DNA of 64,000 nucleotides from Pseudomonas putida (GCA_041071465.1 CP163498.1:5474001-5538000); one strand, 5' to 3'; numbered from the stretch's first letter, positions 37,073 through 46,523 are shown. Program-made: numbers and translations. The notes: generated by a model from the sequence alone, not told the origin.

Positions 37073-37383
37073 CATGCCTGGCGCCGCTGCAGGCGGGTTT
37101 CCGGCAAGGGCAAGGCGCCCGTTGCCATCGCTCGGGCGCGGTCGACACCCCATACCAGCGCGCGGGTCATGGTCTCGCCTGGCCGGGCGGGGTAATACTC
37201 TTCCAGCAACGCCCGCCCATCCCCGGCGTACAAACCCAGAAACAGCTGCGTCGCCCCAAGGCGCGACAAGCGCACCTGTACGTCCAGTGTGGTGCCGTCG
37301 CTGAGTGCTTCGTCGTGGCAGCGGCTGTGCAGCTGGGCGTCGGCCCACTGCCAATAGGTCTGTTCCCTGACTCGCATGAGCAT
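37072..37383 (-). CDS. Hypothetical protein, about 103 residues
   Basis: A 103-residue soluble protein. Notable segments are YWQWADAQLHSRCHDEAL and TQLFLGLYAGDGRALLEEYY, and the C-terminal 25 residues are basic. No domain recognised. Start ATG at 37383 follows GGAGGATTG on the minus strand, a strong ribosome-binding site. Function unknown. Confidence 0.7.
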   Translation of the reverse strand: MLMRVREQTYWQWADAQLHSRCHDEALSDGTTLDVQVRLSRLGATQLFLGLYAGDGRALLEEYYPARPGETMTRALVWGVDRARAMATGALPLPETRLQRRQA

Positions 37384-37482
37384 TCAATCCTCCGTTACTG
37401 GAATGCCGCATCAGAAAACCACAGCCTTGGCCATCCGGCGAGCGTTACCCGGCAATACCATGAGGCGTATCAACGAATGGCA

Positions 37483-37507
37483 AAAAAAACCCCGCCATTG
37501 GGCGGGG
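37483..37507 (-). terminator. Rho-independent terminator of the 62-residue gene
   Basis: On the minus strand the stem CCCCGCC/GGCGGGG (37507-37490, loop of 4) is followed by a run of T (A-run on the plus strand at 37482-37489). It sits 17 bases beyond the stop of the gene at 37524-37712. Confidence 0.85.
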
Positions 37508-37523
37508 CTTTGCTGGAGCGGGC

Positions 37524-37712
37524 TTACTTCTTCAGTGGTACCCGCGGCATGAAGCGGCCTTTTTTGCTGCGCTGCAGATGTGCAGGCTGGAGCTGTTCGG
37601 AATCATCCAGCGTCATGTGGGCGAACCCCAGGCGGAATGCCGCCTGGCCGCAACGCACCTGGCTGTTGATCGGGAACGCATCGTTCAGGTCTTCGAAAAA
37701 GGATTCGCTCAT
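37524..37712 (-). CDS. Hypothetical protein, 62 residues
   Basis: A small protein beginning MSESFFEDLNDAFPINSQVR and ending in a basic tail (KKGRFMPRVPLKK). It has no signal peptide or membrane helix. It has its own strong terminator and a GAGGGAGA site before the start, so it is probably expressed. Function unknown. Confidence 0.65.
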   Translation of the reverse strand: MSESFFEDLNDAFPINSQVRCGQAAFRLGFAHMTLDDSEQLQPAHLQRSKKGRFMPRVPLKK

Positions 37713-37850
37713 GCCCTGTCTCCCTCCAGTGGCGGTCGCGCCGGCAACCAGAAAAGTTGCCCAGGAAACGCGGCCTGTGAAAGTGAGACTAGCTGGTCAT
37801 TTGCAGACCGCTCGGACAAGCACCTTGCCGCCGACCAGTGGCAGACGGCT

Positions 37851-38171
37851 CTACTTCAGGCGCACTGCCGTACCGGTTGCAAATACCACGACCATGCCGC
37901 CCTGTACCGACGGCATGCTGATCTCGAAATCCACCCCCACTATCGCATCGGCTTGCAACTGGCGTGCCCGCGCCATGAGTTCTTCGGTGGCCTGTTCGCG
38001 GGCCTCGCGCAGCGCGCTTTCCAGGGTTTGCGAACGGCCGCCGAAGAAATCGCGAAAGCGTGTAAAGAAATCGCGCACGAAGTTGATGCCTTGCACCGAT
38101 TCGGAGCTGACCACGCCCAGGTACTCGGCAATCGGGCGGCCTTCGAGTTGGCTGGTGGTGGAAATGATCAT
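37851..38171 (-). CDS. YbjQ/UPF0145 family protein
   Basis: A 106-residue protein of the YbjQ family, a small pentamer-forming beta-alpha fold sometimes labelled heavy-metal-binding. The family features GRPIAEYLGVVSSESVQG, the helix ALREAREQATEELMARARQL, and DAIVGVDFEIS are all visible. The start ATG at 38171 opens MIISTTSQLEG. Biological role unclear. It lies 70 bases upstream of the end-on-end neighbour EamA gene on the same strand. Confidence 0.88.
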   Translation of the reverse strand: MIISTTSQLEGRPIAEYLGVVSSESVQGINFVRDFFTRFRDFFGGRSQTLESALREAREQATEELMARARQLQADAIVGVDFEISMPSVQGGMVVVFATGTAVRLK

Positions 38172-38241
38172 GAATGCGCTCCGCAGGTCTGGCCAAAAGA
38201 GACCGATTCTAACAGAGCGCAGCTCAATGAATTTAAGCCCT

Positions 38242-39126
38242 TTATGCCATGGCAGCCCGCAAACGCTGGCCGATCCGCGCACCAAACACGTTTACCAGCA
38301 AACCAGCCATCACCAGCAATGCGCCCCAGCCCTGGGTAGTGGTCAGGCGTTCGCCCAGCAGCAACGCCGACGAGCTCAAGCCGATCACCGGTACCAGTAA
38401 CGAGAACGGTGCCACCTTGCCTGCCGGGTGACGCGACAGCAGTGTGCTCCACAGGCTGTAGCCAAGCATGGTGGCGACAAACGCCAGGTACGCCAGGGCC
38501 AGTACCGAACTCCAGCTGATGTTGGCCAGGGCATGGCCGATGCGTTCAGGGCCTTCCAGCCACCAGGACAGCGCCAGGAATGGCAGCGGCGGGATCAACC
38601 CACCCCAGATCACCAATGCCACCAGGTCAACCGAGCCAAAACGCCGGGTAATGATATTGCCCAGCCCCCACATGGCACCGCCACACAGGGTCAGCACCAG
38701 CGCCAGCATTGGCACGTGGCCGCCGTCCTCGCTGCCGATCAACGCCAGGCCGCTGGCCGCCACCAACAGCCCAAGCACGCTGGCCAGGCGCAGCCGCTCA
38801 CCGAGGAACAGCGCAGCGAAACCAAGGGTAAAGAAGGCTTGCGACTGCAGGATCAACGAAGCCAACCCTGGCGGCATGCCGCTGTACATGGCCTGGAACA
38901 GGAACGCGAACTGGCCCAGCGAAATGGTCGCGCCGTAGGCGATCAACCAGCGCCACGGCAGTTTCGGCCGCCTGACCAGCAATACCGCCGGGAACGCCAC
39001 CGACAAGAAGCGCAATGCCCCCAGCAACATCGGCGGCAAGCCATCGAGGCCAACTTTGATGACCACGAAGTTGACTCCCCAGGCGACAATCACCACCAGG
39101 GCGATGAGCAGGTCCTTGAGCGGCAT
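38242..39126 (-). CDS. EamA/DMT-superfamily permease
   Basis: A 294-residue inner-membrane protein with ten predicted helices in two EamA repeats of about five. The first has VAWGVNFVVIKVGLDGLPP and the second GAMWGLGNIITRRFG. The C-terminal half carries PVIGLSSSALLLGERLT, typical of metabolite exporters such as YedA or RarD relatives. The start at 39126 (MPLKDLLIAL) follows GGAAG. The substrate is probably an amino acid or its derivative, which the sequence cannot fix. Confidence 0.88.
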   Translation of the reverse strand: MPLKDLLIALVVIVAWGVNFVVIKVGLDGLPPMLLGALRFLSVAFPAVLLVRRPKLPWRWLIAYGATISLGQFAFLFQAMYSGMPPGLASLILQSQAFFTLGFAALFLGERLRLASVLGLLVAASGLALIGSEDGGHVPMLALVLTLCGGAMWGLGNIITRRFGSVDLVALVIWGGLIPPLPFLALSWWLEGPERIGHALANISWSSVLALAYLAFVATMLGYSLWSTLLSRHPAGKVAPFSLLVPVIGLSSSALLLGERLTTTQGWGALLVMAGLLVNVFGARIGQRLRAAMA

Positions 39127-39307
39127 TGCGACTTCCTTCTGCAATCTTTCTAGACATATTTCGTTACAGCATAAGGCTATTCCTTGAGTTGGGACCAGCA
39201 CAGTTGTGGCCAAGGGTTGCGCAACAGTGACTGTTCCTACTCACCAGTATCGGCACGTTCATGCTTGATAATCGGGCGAGACCTTGCTCAGCATCCGTAG
39301 CCAGGCC

Positions 39308-39332
39308 GCCAGCGCCTGCCGCTGGCTTTTTT
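39308..39332 (+). terminator. Orphan plus-strand terminator (possible sRNA end)
   Basis: A textbook intrinsic terminator: stem GCCAGCG/CGCTGGC, loop CCTGC, then six T. It points along the plus strand, yet both flanking genes are on the minus strand and no plus-strand gene ends here. Between 39127 and 39307 I see no convincing ORF. A GATAAT at 39267-39272 could be a -10 but lacks a good -35. This is compatible with a small RNA. Confidence 0.6.
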
Positions 39333-39366
39333 GTTGCAGTCATCATGGTTGTGCCTGTGCTGAGCG

Positions 39367-40409
39367 CTATTTACTGGCCCAGGCATTGAAGCGCTGCTCC
39401 AGTTCTTCGCCATGATCGACCCAGAATTCCACATTCATCGCCAGCGCCCCCTGCAGGTTTTGCGGCGACGTAGGCACCCAGCTGGCCAAGGCCGGGTCAA
39501 GCTTGGCGGCTGCCTGGGTGTTGGTCGGCCCATAGGGGATCTGTTGCACATACCGCACCTGCGTATCTGGCTGGTTGGCGTAGGCGATCAGCCGTTTCGC
39601 CTGGTCGACATGCCGCGAGCCTTTGATGATTGCCCAATAGTCCATGCCGTACAGGCTGCCAGGCCAGACCACGGCCAGCGGGCTGCCCTGCTGCGCGGCC
39701 ACAGCGATACGCCCGCTGTAGGTCGACGTCATCACCACATCCCCGCCGCCAGCCATTGCGCTGGCTGGGCGCCGGCGTCCCACCACTGGATGTAGGGTTT
39801 GAGTTCACTGAGCTTGGCGAACGCCCGCTCGACACCCGCCGGCGTGGACAGAACCTGGTAAACGTCCTCGACCTTGACCCCGTCAGCCAACAGAGCGAAC
39901 TCCAGGTTGTACACCGCGCGCTTGCGCAGGCCCCGCTTGCCCGGGTACTTGTTCACGTCCCAGAAATCGGCCCACGAAGCCGGCGCCTGGGCTAGTTTGC
40001 TACGGTCATAGGCGATGGCCACGCTCCACACCAGCGCAGCCGAACCACAGTCCTGCGCCGCGTCAGGGACCAGCTCGGCGGCATGGCCCAGGCGCTGCCA
40101 GTCCAAGTGCTCGTAGACGCCCTCATCGCAGCCGCGCATCAAGTCCGGCCCCTCGATCTGCACTACGTCCCAGTCGACATTACCGGTGTCGGCCATTACC
40201 TGAATGCGCGCCATCTCGCCGTTGTACTCACTCTGGATCAGCTTGCTGCCATCCTGGGCGCTGAAGGGCTTGAAGATCGCCTCATCCTGGGCTTTCTGGC
40301 CTGCGCCGCCGTAACCGACCACGACCATCTGCGGCGCGGCATGCGCATTGCCCAGACCAAGGGCCAGCAAGGCTGCACAAAGGCTGGTCACACGTGGAAA
40401 TAGCTGCAT
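39367..40409 (-). pseudogene. Polyamine/spermidine-type ABC transporter substrate-binding protein, frameshifted
   Basis: A periplasmic binding protein of the PotD/PotF class. Two frames join to about 347 residues. The first has a signal peptide (start at 40409, MQLFPRVTSL, cleaved after NAHAA) and the conserved MARIQVMADTGNVDWDVVQI, and runs to QPAQWLAAG. The second resumes at DVVMTSTYSGR and has the typical GSLYGMDYWAIIKGS and YANQPDTQ. The break is at the CCCC at 39741-39744 (GGGG in coding sense); a fifth G repairs it. No permease or ATPase genes are adjacent, so this is an orphan binding protein. It is divergent from a flavin oxidoreductase that may process the same amine. Confidence 0.8.
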
Positions 40410-40586
40410 CGTAGTTTCCCTCTGCTGGTGCCTGACGGGCCCGTTTTCTTGTTGTTGTGAGGTCACACCCTCGCTGAGAGGGTGACGAAAACCTAGTCGT
40501 GCACCATTAAAAAAACAAGTTGATTTTTTACTGTTGCTACACTTTCATAATAAAAACAAGAACAACACCGCACCGGAGCCGCCAGA

Positions 40587-42539
40587 ATGCAAACCGCCTT
40601 CCCTCACCTGTTCGAAGCCTTGCAGATCCGCGGCAAACGCTTGAAGAACCGCATCATGTCAACCGGGCACGACACCTGCCTGCCCACCGACAACCTGGTC
40701 AACGACAAGCTGATCGCCTACCAGCGGGACCGTGCTGCCGGTGGCGTCGGCCTGATCGTGCTGCAGGTCGCCGGGGTGCACGACAGTGCCCGCTACACCT
40801 CACACGTACTGATGGCCACCGACGATGCGTGCATTGATGGCTACCGCCAGCTCGCCGAGGCTTGCCATGCGCACGGCACCGTGGTGCTGTCGCAGCTGTT
40901 CCACCCCGGGCGGGAGATCATGGAGTCGGCGGACGGCCTGCTGGCGGTGGCCTACTCGGCCTCATCAGTGCCCAATGAGCGCTTCCGGGTAATGCCGCGC
41001 GCGTTGGACCAGGCGATGATCGACGAAATCGTCCAGGGCTACGCCAGCGCCGCCCGCCGTCTGCACCAGGCCGGGCTGGATGGCGTCGAGGTGGTCGCCA
41101 GCCATGGCTACCTGCCCGCGCAGTTCCTCAACCCGCGGGTGAACCTGCGCAGCGATGGCTACAACGGCGAACTGGCGCAGCGCTTGAGGTTCTTGCGCGA
41201 AGTGCTGGCCGCTGTGCGCGCCGCCACCGACGAACATTTCATCATCGGCCTGCGCATCAGCGCTGACGAGCGCGACACCCAGGGCCTGAGCGAAGACGAG
41301 TCACTGGCGGCCGCCGTGGCCTTGCAGGGCCAGCTCGATTACCTGCATATCGTCGCCGGCACCTCGGCATCGCTGGGCGGCGCCGTGCATATCGTGCCGC
41401 CGATGGCGATCGAGGCGGCTTACTTGGCCCGCGAGGCCGGCACCTTCAAGCAACAGCTCGATATACCGCTGTTCGTCACCGGGCGCATCAACCAGCCCCA
41501 GGAAGCCGAGCTGATCCTGGCGCGCGGCCAGGCCGATGTGTGCGGCATGACCCGAGCGTTGATTTGCGACCCGTTGATGCCGAGCAAGACCGAACGCGGC
41601 CAGGTCGAGGACGTACGTGCCTGCATCGCGTGTAACCAGGCCTGTATCGGCCATTTCCACCGTGGTTTGGCCATTTCCTGCATTCAGCGTCCAGAAACCG
41701 GTCGTGAGCTGCAATACGGGCAACTTACGCCCGCCATTTCGCCCAAGCGCATCATGGTCGCAGGTGGCGGGCCTGCCGGTATGAAGGCCGCCGCCGTGGC
41801 CGCCGCGCGCGGGCACCAGGTCACCCTGTACGAGGCCGGCCCGCAGCTGGGTGGGCAGGTGTTGCTGGCCCAGCTGCTGCCAAGGCGTAGCGAGTTCGGC
41901 GGTGCCAGCACCAACCTGCAGCGGGAAATGGCCCTGGCCGGTGTAGAGGTAGTGCGCAATACCCGGGTCGACCGCGCCCTGGTCGAACGCGAGCGCCCGG
42001 ACCTGGTCATCGCGGCAACCGGTGCCACCCCATACTGGCCGGCGTTCGAGCGTACCGGGGAGCTGCAGGTGGTGGACGCCTGGCAAGTCCTGCGCAATGA
42101 AGTGAAGCTGGGGCGTTCGGTGCTGGTGGTCGACTGGCGCTGCGACTGGATCGGCCCCGGTATCGCCGAACGCCTGGTACGCGAGGGCCATCAGGTGCAA
42201 TTGGCGGTAAACGGCACCCATTGCGGCGAAAGCCTGCCGCTTTATGTACGCGATCAACTGGCCGGCGAGCTGCATCGCCTGGGCATCCCCATCACCCCTT
42301 ATGCCCGCCTGTATGGCAGCGACGACAATACGGTGTACCTGCAGCACACCGCCAGCGGCGAACCAATGATCTTCGAAGGCATCGACACCCTGGTGCTGTG
42401 CCTGGGCCATCAACCGGAAGACCGCCTTGCCACTGAACTGGCAGGCCTGGTGGAGGTACGACGGATTGGCGACTGCCTGGCGCCGCGCACGGCCGAAGAG
42501 GCCATTCACGATGGCCTGACAGTTGCCTGGGCGCTCTGA
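40587..42539 (+). CDS. NADH:flavin oxidoreductase with [4Fe-4S] cluster (2,4-dienoyl-CoA reductase/demethylase type)
   Basis: A 650-residue fusion. The N-terminal TIM-barrel OYE domain (about 1-350) is followed by a four-cysteine iron-sulfur motif, C-x2-C-x3-C-x11-C, in CIACNQAC...SC (about 349-368). The C-terminal part holds an FAD-binding domain with VAGGGPAGMKAAAVAAARG. This is the plan of 2,4-dienoyl-CoA reductase, trimethylamine dehydrogenase, and the N-methylproline/dimethylglycine demethylases. With a divergent amine-type binding protein and a following XRE-cupin regulator, an N-methylated amine or betaine substrate is more likely than an enoyl-CoA. This is inference. Confidence 0.85.
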   Translation: MQTAFPHLFEALQIRGKRLKNRIMSTGHDTCLPTDNLVNDKLIAYQRDRAAGGVGLIVLQVAGVHDSARYTSHVLMATDDACIDGYRQLAEACHAHGTVVLSQLFHPGREIMESADGLLAVAYSASSVPNERFRVMPRALDQAMIDEIVQGYASAARRLHQAGLDGVEVVASHGYLPAQFLNPRVNLRSDGYNGELAQRLRFLREVLAAVRAATDEHFIIGLRISADERDTQGLSEDESLAAAVALQGQLDYLHIVAGTSASLGGAVHIVPPMAIEAAYLAREAGTFKQQLDIPLFVTGRINQPQEAELILARGQADVCGMTRALICDPLMPSKTERGQVEDVRACIACNQACIGHFHRGLAISCIQRPETGRELQYGQLTPAISPKRIMVAGGGPAGMKAAAVAAARGHQVTLYEAGPQLGGQVLLAQLLPRRSEFGGASTNLQREMALAGVEVVRNTRVDRALVERERPDLVIAATGATPYWPAFERTGELQVVDAWQVLRNEVKLGRSVLVVDWRCDWIGPGIAERLVREGHQVQLAVNGTHCGESLPLYVRDQLAGELHRLGIPITPYARLYGSDDNTVYLQHTASGEPMIFEGIDTLVLCLGHQPEDRLATELAGLVEVRRIGDCLAPRTAEEAIHDGLTVAWAL

Positions 42540-42578
42540 GGCTGTACATACTGCGGCTTTTGCGATGGACCGACGTGC

Positions 42579-43178
42579 ATGAGCCAACTCCCCCAGCCCC
42601 CCGCCAGCGAAACCGGGGGCGCCGCACCGCAGTTTCTCGGCACACGCATCCGCGGCCTGCGCAAGCGCCGCGGCATGACCCTGGCGGAGCTGGCCGCACA
42701 CAGTGAATTGACTGCGGGCTACATCAGCCAGCTGGAACGCAACCTCTCCTACCCGTCTATCCCGGCGCTGTTCAACATCGCCCGCAGCCTGGGCGTGACC
42801 ATCCAGTGGTTCTTCGCCAGCGAAGCCACCACCGCGCCCGAGGACCAGGGCTATGTGGTGCGGCGCAACAGCCGCCTGAGCGTGCACTATGAAGACGGCA
42901 TCGTCGATCAACTGCTCACCCCGCAGCCCAACCGCCAGCTGGAGATCCTGCACTCACGCTTCCCCCCGGGCACCTACAGCCAGCAAAGCTACAGCCATGA
43001 CGGCGAAGAAGCCGGCTACCTGCTGAGCGGCACCTTCGAGCTATGGGTAGGCGAGCGCCATTTCCAACTGAGCGAAGGCGACAGCTTCAGCTTCTCGAGC
43101 CAGGAACCACACCGTTATGGCAACCCCGGTGAAGTGGATGCCGTGGTGATCTGGGTAATCACGCCGCCAACATTCTGA
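42579..43178 (+). CDS. XRE-cupin transcription regulator
   Basis: A 199-residue regulator. The N-terminal helix-turn-helix is GMTLAELAAHSELTAGYISQ, with the following LERNLSYPSIPALFNIARSL. The C-terminal cupin (SHDGEEAGYLLSGTFELWVG, then SFSSQEPHRYGNPGE) is the presumed sensor. It lies 39 bases after the flavin oxidoreductase and is likely cotranscribed as its regulator. It is distinct from the PuuR-like protein at 30665. Confidence 0.87.
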   Translation: MSQLPQPPASETGGAAPQFLGTRIRGLRKRRGMTLAELAAHSELTAGYISQLERNLSYPSIPALFNIARSLGVTIQWFFASEATTAPEDQGYVVRRNSRLSVHYEDGIVDQLLTPQPNRQLEILHSRFPPGTYSQQSYSHDGEEAGYLLSGTFELWVGERHFQLSEGDSFSFSSQEPHRYGNPGEVDAVVIWVITPPTF

Positions 43179-43258
43179 AGCACTCCTGCAGACGCTGGTA
43201 ACACCGTTGACCCCCAATTGGGTCTACCTTGTCATCCGAACTTCAAAGGAGCACAACC

Positions 43259-44461
43259 ATGAAGCAGATCCTGATCATTGGCGCGGGTTTTGCCGGCCTG
43301 TGGAGCGCGCTCAGCGCCATCCGTCAGCTTGACCTCAACGGCAGCAAGGATGTCGAGGTCACCCTGCTTGCGCCTCAGGCCGAGCTGCATGTGCGTCCGC
43401 GTTTCTACGAGCCCGACGTACACACCATGGCCGCGCCGCTGCACACGCTGTTCGATGCCGTCAATGTCCGCTTCGTGCAAGGCACCGCCTGCCATATTGA
43501 TGAAGGGGCGCGCCGAGTCAGCTATCGCACCCCCAGCGGCACGTCGTGCGCCCTGCCCTACGACCGCCTGATCGTGGCCTGTGGCAGCGAGCTGAACCGG
43601 CCTGACAGGGTCGGTATCGAACATGCCTTCGATGTCGACAAACTCGAGAGTGCCGCACGCCTGGAAACCCATCTCAAGTCGCTGGCAAGGCTGCCCGACA
43701 CACCGGCACGCAATACCGTGGTGGTGGCCGGGGGCGGCTTTACCGGCATAGAGACCGCCACCGAACTACCGGCCCGCTTGCGCGCGATACTGGGTGAAGA
43801 CGCTGCGTTGCGTGTGGTGATAGTCGACCGAGGCGCAAGAATTGGCGCGGCCCTGGGTGACGGCATCCGCCCGAGCATCGAGCAGGCAAGCGAGGCGTTG
43901 GGCGTTGAATGGATCTGTGGCGCTACGGTGGCTTCGGTAGAGCCTGCCGGCGTGCTGCTGGACAACGGCCAACGCATCGACGCGGGTACGGTGATCTGGA
44001 CTGTGGGCTTCAAGGCCAACCCGCTCACCGAGCAGATCAGTGGCGAGCGCGACCATCAGGGGCGCCTGCACGTCGATGGCAACCTCAAGGTCAAGGGTAG
44101 TGATTCGGTGTATGCCGCTGGAGACGTGGCTTACGCCGCCTGTGACGAACTTGGCAACCATGCGGTGATGTCTTGCCAGCACGCGATTGCGCTGGGGCGT
44201 CATGCGGGCAACAATGCGGCCGCCGAACTGGTTGGCGTGGTGCCGAAGACCTATAGCCAGCCCAAGTACGTGACTTGCCTTGACCTGGGTGCCTGGGGTG
44301 CGGTGTATACCGAGGGATGGGAACGTACGGTGTCACCACCGCAGGACAAGGCCGAGGCCAAAGTACTGAAATCGCAAATCAATACCGTGTGGATTTACCC
44401 GCCAGCAGCCGATCGCACAGCAGCACTGGCTGCGGCTGATCCGGCGATCCCGGTAGCGTAA
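43259..44461 (+). CDS. FAD-dependent NADH dehydrogenase-like (NDH-2 type) oxidoreductase
   Basis: A 400-residue pyridine nucleotide-disulfide family enzyme. FAD site ILIIGAGFAGLWSALSA is at the N-terminus. The NAD-binding VVVAGGGFTGIETATELPAR is near the middle, and the second FAD segment VYAAGDVAYA follows. There is no redox-active CxxxxC pair, as in type II NADH dehydrogenases. The ATG at 43259 follows AAAGGAG. The convergent neighbour is azoR, another flavin enzyme; whether they act together is unknown. Confidence 0.85.
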   Translation: MKQILIIGAGFAGLWSALSAIRQLDLNGSKDVEVTLLAPQAELHVRPRFYEPDVHTMAAPLHTLFDAVNVRFVQGTACHIDEGARRVSYRTPSGTSCALPYDRLIVACGSELNRPDRVGIEHAFDVDKLESAARLETHLKSLARLPDTPARNTVVVAGGGFTGIETATELPARLRAILGEDAALRVVIVDRGARIGAALGDGIRPSIEQASEALGVEWICGATVASVEPAGVLLDNGQRIDAGTVIWTVGFKANPLTEQISGERDHQGRLHVDGNLKVKGSDSVYAAGDVAYAACDELGNHAVMSCQHAIALGRHAGNNAAAELVGVVPKTYSQPKYVTCLDLGAWGAVYTEGWERTVSPPQDKAEAKVLKSQINTVWIYPPAADRTAALAAADPAIPVA

Positions 44462-44467
44462 GGCTGT

Positions 44468-44491
44468 CGCGCCCCCCGCTGTGGGGGCGCG
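44468..44491. terminator. Hairpin between the NDH-like gene and convergent azoR
   Basis: A 9-base-pair stem CGCGCCCCC/GGGGGCGCG with loop CGCTGT between two convergent genes. It lacks a T-run on either strand, so it is probably a weak or Rho-assisted terminator. Confidence 0.5.
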
Positions 44492-44523
44492 AAAACCTTC
44501 ATGTTCCGAGCAGGGCCGTTGAA

Positions 44524-45135
44524 TCAGGCCACAGCAAACAGCTCATTGGCAATCTGCGCCTGTGCAGCATCAATCGCCTGGCTGCGCTGCTCCGGGCCAT
44601 AGGCCAGGCCATGGGCGCGAACAATTTCCAGGTCGGTGACACCGATAAAGCCCAGGAACACTTTCAGGAAATCTTCATGCCCGGCGCCAGTCGGCTGGCC
44701 AGCGTGCAGGCCACCGGCGGTGGAAACCAGCACCACTTTCTTGTCACCGCACAGGCCTTCGGGGCCAGCTTCGGTGTAGCGGAAGGTCTTGCCGGCGACA
44801 GCGACGCGGTCGATCCAGGCCTTGAGCTGGGTCGGCACGGTGAAGTTGTACATCGGCGCGCCAATCACAACAGCGTCGGCAGCCAGGAATTCTTCCAGGG
44901 TCTCGGCGCTCAGCTTGGCTTCGAAAGCCTGGGCGGCGTCACGCACGTCTTCAGGGGTGCCCGCAGCTACCAGGGTAGCGGCAGAGAAGTGGGCGATGGC
45001 ATCGGCCGCCAGGTCGCGGTAAACCACCTCGACGCTTGGGTCTGCAGCCTTCCAGGCCTCGACCACTTCGCGGCTCAGCTGGCGGGAGGCGGAATTGTCG
45101 CCCAGGATGCTCGAATCGATGTGCAACAGTTTCAT
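44524..45135 (-). CDS. azoR: FMN-dependent NADH-azoreductase (quinone reductase)
   Basis: A 203-residue flavodoxin-like enzyme that reduces quinones and azo dyes by two-electron transfer from NADH. The FMN phosphate site is [17 protein letters not shown] near the start, and the flavin-contact [19 protein letters not shown] is intact. Length is standard for AzoR. It is divergent from a LysR regulator with an imperfect palindrome between them, the usual arrangement for an oxidant- or aromatic-induced reductase. Confidence 0.93.
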   Translation of the reverse strand: MKLLHIDSSILGDNSASRQLSREVVEAWKAADPSVEVVYRDLAADAIAHFSAATLVAAGTPEDVRDAAQAFEAKLSAETLEEFLAADAVVIGAPMYNFTVPTQLKAWIDRVAVAGKTFRYTEAGPEGLCGDKKVVLVSTAGGLHAGQPTGAGHEDFLKVFLGFIGVTDLEIVRAHGLAYGPEQRSQAIDAAQAQIANELFAVA

Positions 45136-45237
45136 GGGACTCTCCTGTTAATGAAGACCGCATCAGTGGGCGATCACGATGGGGAGAATCCTACCGAGGT
45201 GAGCAATGGCTGATAAGCTGGCAAAAATGCGTTAGTT

Positions 45238-45255
45238 TGTCCCACAGGTGGAACA
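45238..45255. promoter_or_regulatory. Candidate LysR-type binding box
   Basis: TGTCCCACAGGTGGAACA is an 18-base inverted repeat with one mismatched pair, lying 13 bases before the LysR start and about 100 bases from azoR. LysR regulators bind such T-N11-A type dyads near their own promoter and that of the divergent gene. Confidence 0.5.
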
Positions 45256-45268
45256 GTGAGACATTCCC

Positions 45269-46171
45269 ATGCAAGACCTCAACGACCTCTTTTACTTCGC
45301 ACGCGTGGTCGAAGCCGGCGGGTTCGCCGCCGCCGGGCGCCAGCTAGGCATCCCCAAGTCGCGCCTGTCACGGCGTATCGCCGAACTTGAAGAGCGCCTG
45401 GGCACACGCCTGCTGCAACGCACCACCCGGCAACTCAAGCTCACCGCGGTAGGTGAGCGCTACCTGCATCATTGCCAGGCCATGCTGTTGGAGGCCGAAG
45501 CTGCCGATGAAACCGTGGCCAGCATGAGCAGCGAACCACGCGGGCGTTTGCGCGTGTCATGCCCGGTAGCTCTGGCGCATGCGTTCCTGCCGGATGTGAT
45601 CAGCCGCTTTCTTGAGCAGTACCCGCTGGTGCAATTGGACATGGTGCTGATCAACCGCCGGGTAGACCTGATTTCCGAAGGTATCGATGTGGCGTTGCGC
45701 GTACGCGACCTGGGCGACGAAGACCCGGCCCTGGTTACCCGCCGCCTGCGCCAGGCGCAAATGCAACTGGTGGCCGCGCCCGGTTTCGCTGACCACATTC
45801 GAGAACCAGGCGAGTTGGCGTCATTACCGGTGCTGGGCGCCGCCGAGGCAGACCGGCTGGTGCACTTCCGCCTGCTCGGCCCCGATGGCAAGCAGCAGGA
45901 AATCGCCCTAGAGCCACGCTTGGCGATCGATGATTTCGTAGTACGTAATGCTGCTGTACGAGCCGGCCTGGGTTTCACTGCGTTGCCCAGCATGTTTTGT
46001 GAAGAAGAACTGGAGCGCGGCGAACTGGTGCGCCTGCTGCCAGACTGGTCGCTACCGGGTGGCTATCTGCAGGCGGTGTATCCCCATCGGCGTGGTTTGC
46101 TGCCTGCAGTGCGGGTGTGGATCGATCACCTGGCGGCATCATTCGAAGCCTGTGGAGAGCGGTATGTCTGA
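45269..46171 (+). CDS. LysR-family regulator, divergent from azoR
   Basis: A 300-residue regulator. The N-terminal winged helix (ARVVEAGGFAAAGRQLGIPK, then RLSRRIAELEERLGTRLLQR) leads by a linker helix to a two-lobed effector domain (RLRVSCPVALAHAFLPDVI). It is probably the regulator of azoR. The last 8 bases overlap the start of the YjbR-family gene, so that gene may be in the same transcript. Confidence 0.9.
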   Translation: MQDLNDLFYFARVVEAGGFAAAGRQLGIPKSRLSRRIAELEERLGTRLLQRTTRQLKLTAVGERYLHHCQAMLLEAEAADETVASMSSEPRGRLRVSCPVALAHAFLPDVISRFLEQYPLVQLDMVLINRRVDLISEGIDVALRVRDLGDEDPALVTRRLRQAQMQLVAAPGFADHIREPGELASLPVLGAAEADRLVHFRLLGPDGKQQEIALEPRLAIDDFVVRNAAVRAGLGFTALPSMFCEEELERGELVRLLPDWSLPGGYLQAVYPHRRGLLPAVRVWIDHLAASFEACGERYV

Positions 46172-46523
46172 GCGAAAGATGAGCCAAGCCCAGGTGGCGG
46201 CGTTTTGCCTGAGCCTGCCGGGTGCGCGGGAAGACTACAAATGGGGCGGCATCCGGGTGTTCTCGGTGGCGGGCAACAAGATGTTCGCGGTACTCGACCT
46301 GGCCGGCGCAGGCTTGTCGTTCAAGGTGGCCGACGAGCTGTTTCTCGGCTATTGCGACCGCCCTGGGGTTCGGCCGGCGCCATACCTGGCGCGGGCGAAG
46401 TGGGTCAGCATGGCACTGCCCTACCCAATGGGGCGTGATGAGCTGTGTGACTTATTGCAGCGCTCGCATCAATTGGTGGTGCGACGCCTGCCCAAGCGGT
46501 TGCAGGTGGGGCTGGTCATGTGA
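46164..46523 (+). CDS. MmcQ/YjbR-family protein
   Basis: A 119-residue protein of the MmcQ/YjbR fold (CyaY-like, DNA-binding-type architecture, function unclear). The family opening SLPGAREDYKWGGIRVFSVA, and ARAKWVSMALP with a final helix, are present. The start at 46164 overlaps the LysR stop. Coupled expression with the regulator is likely, but the role is unknown. Confidence 0.82.
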   Translation: MSERKMSQAQVAAFCLSLPGAREDYKWGGIRVFSVAGNKMFAVLDLAGAGLSFKVADELFLGYCDRPGVRPAPYLARAKWVSMALPYPMGRDELCDLLQRSHQLVVRRLPKRLQVGLVM

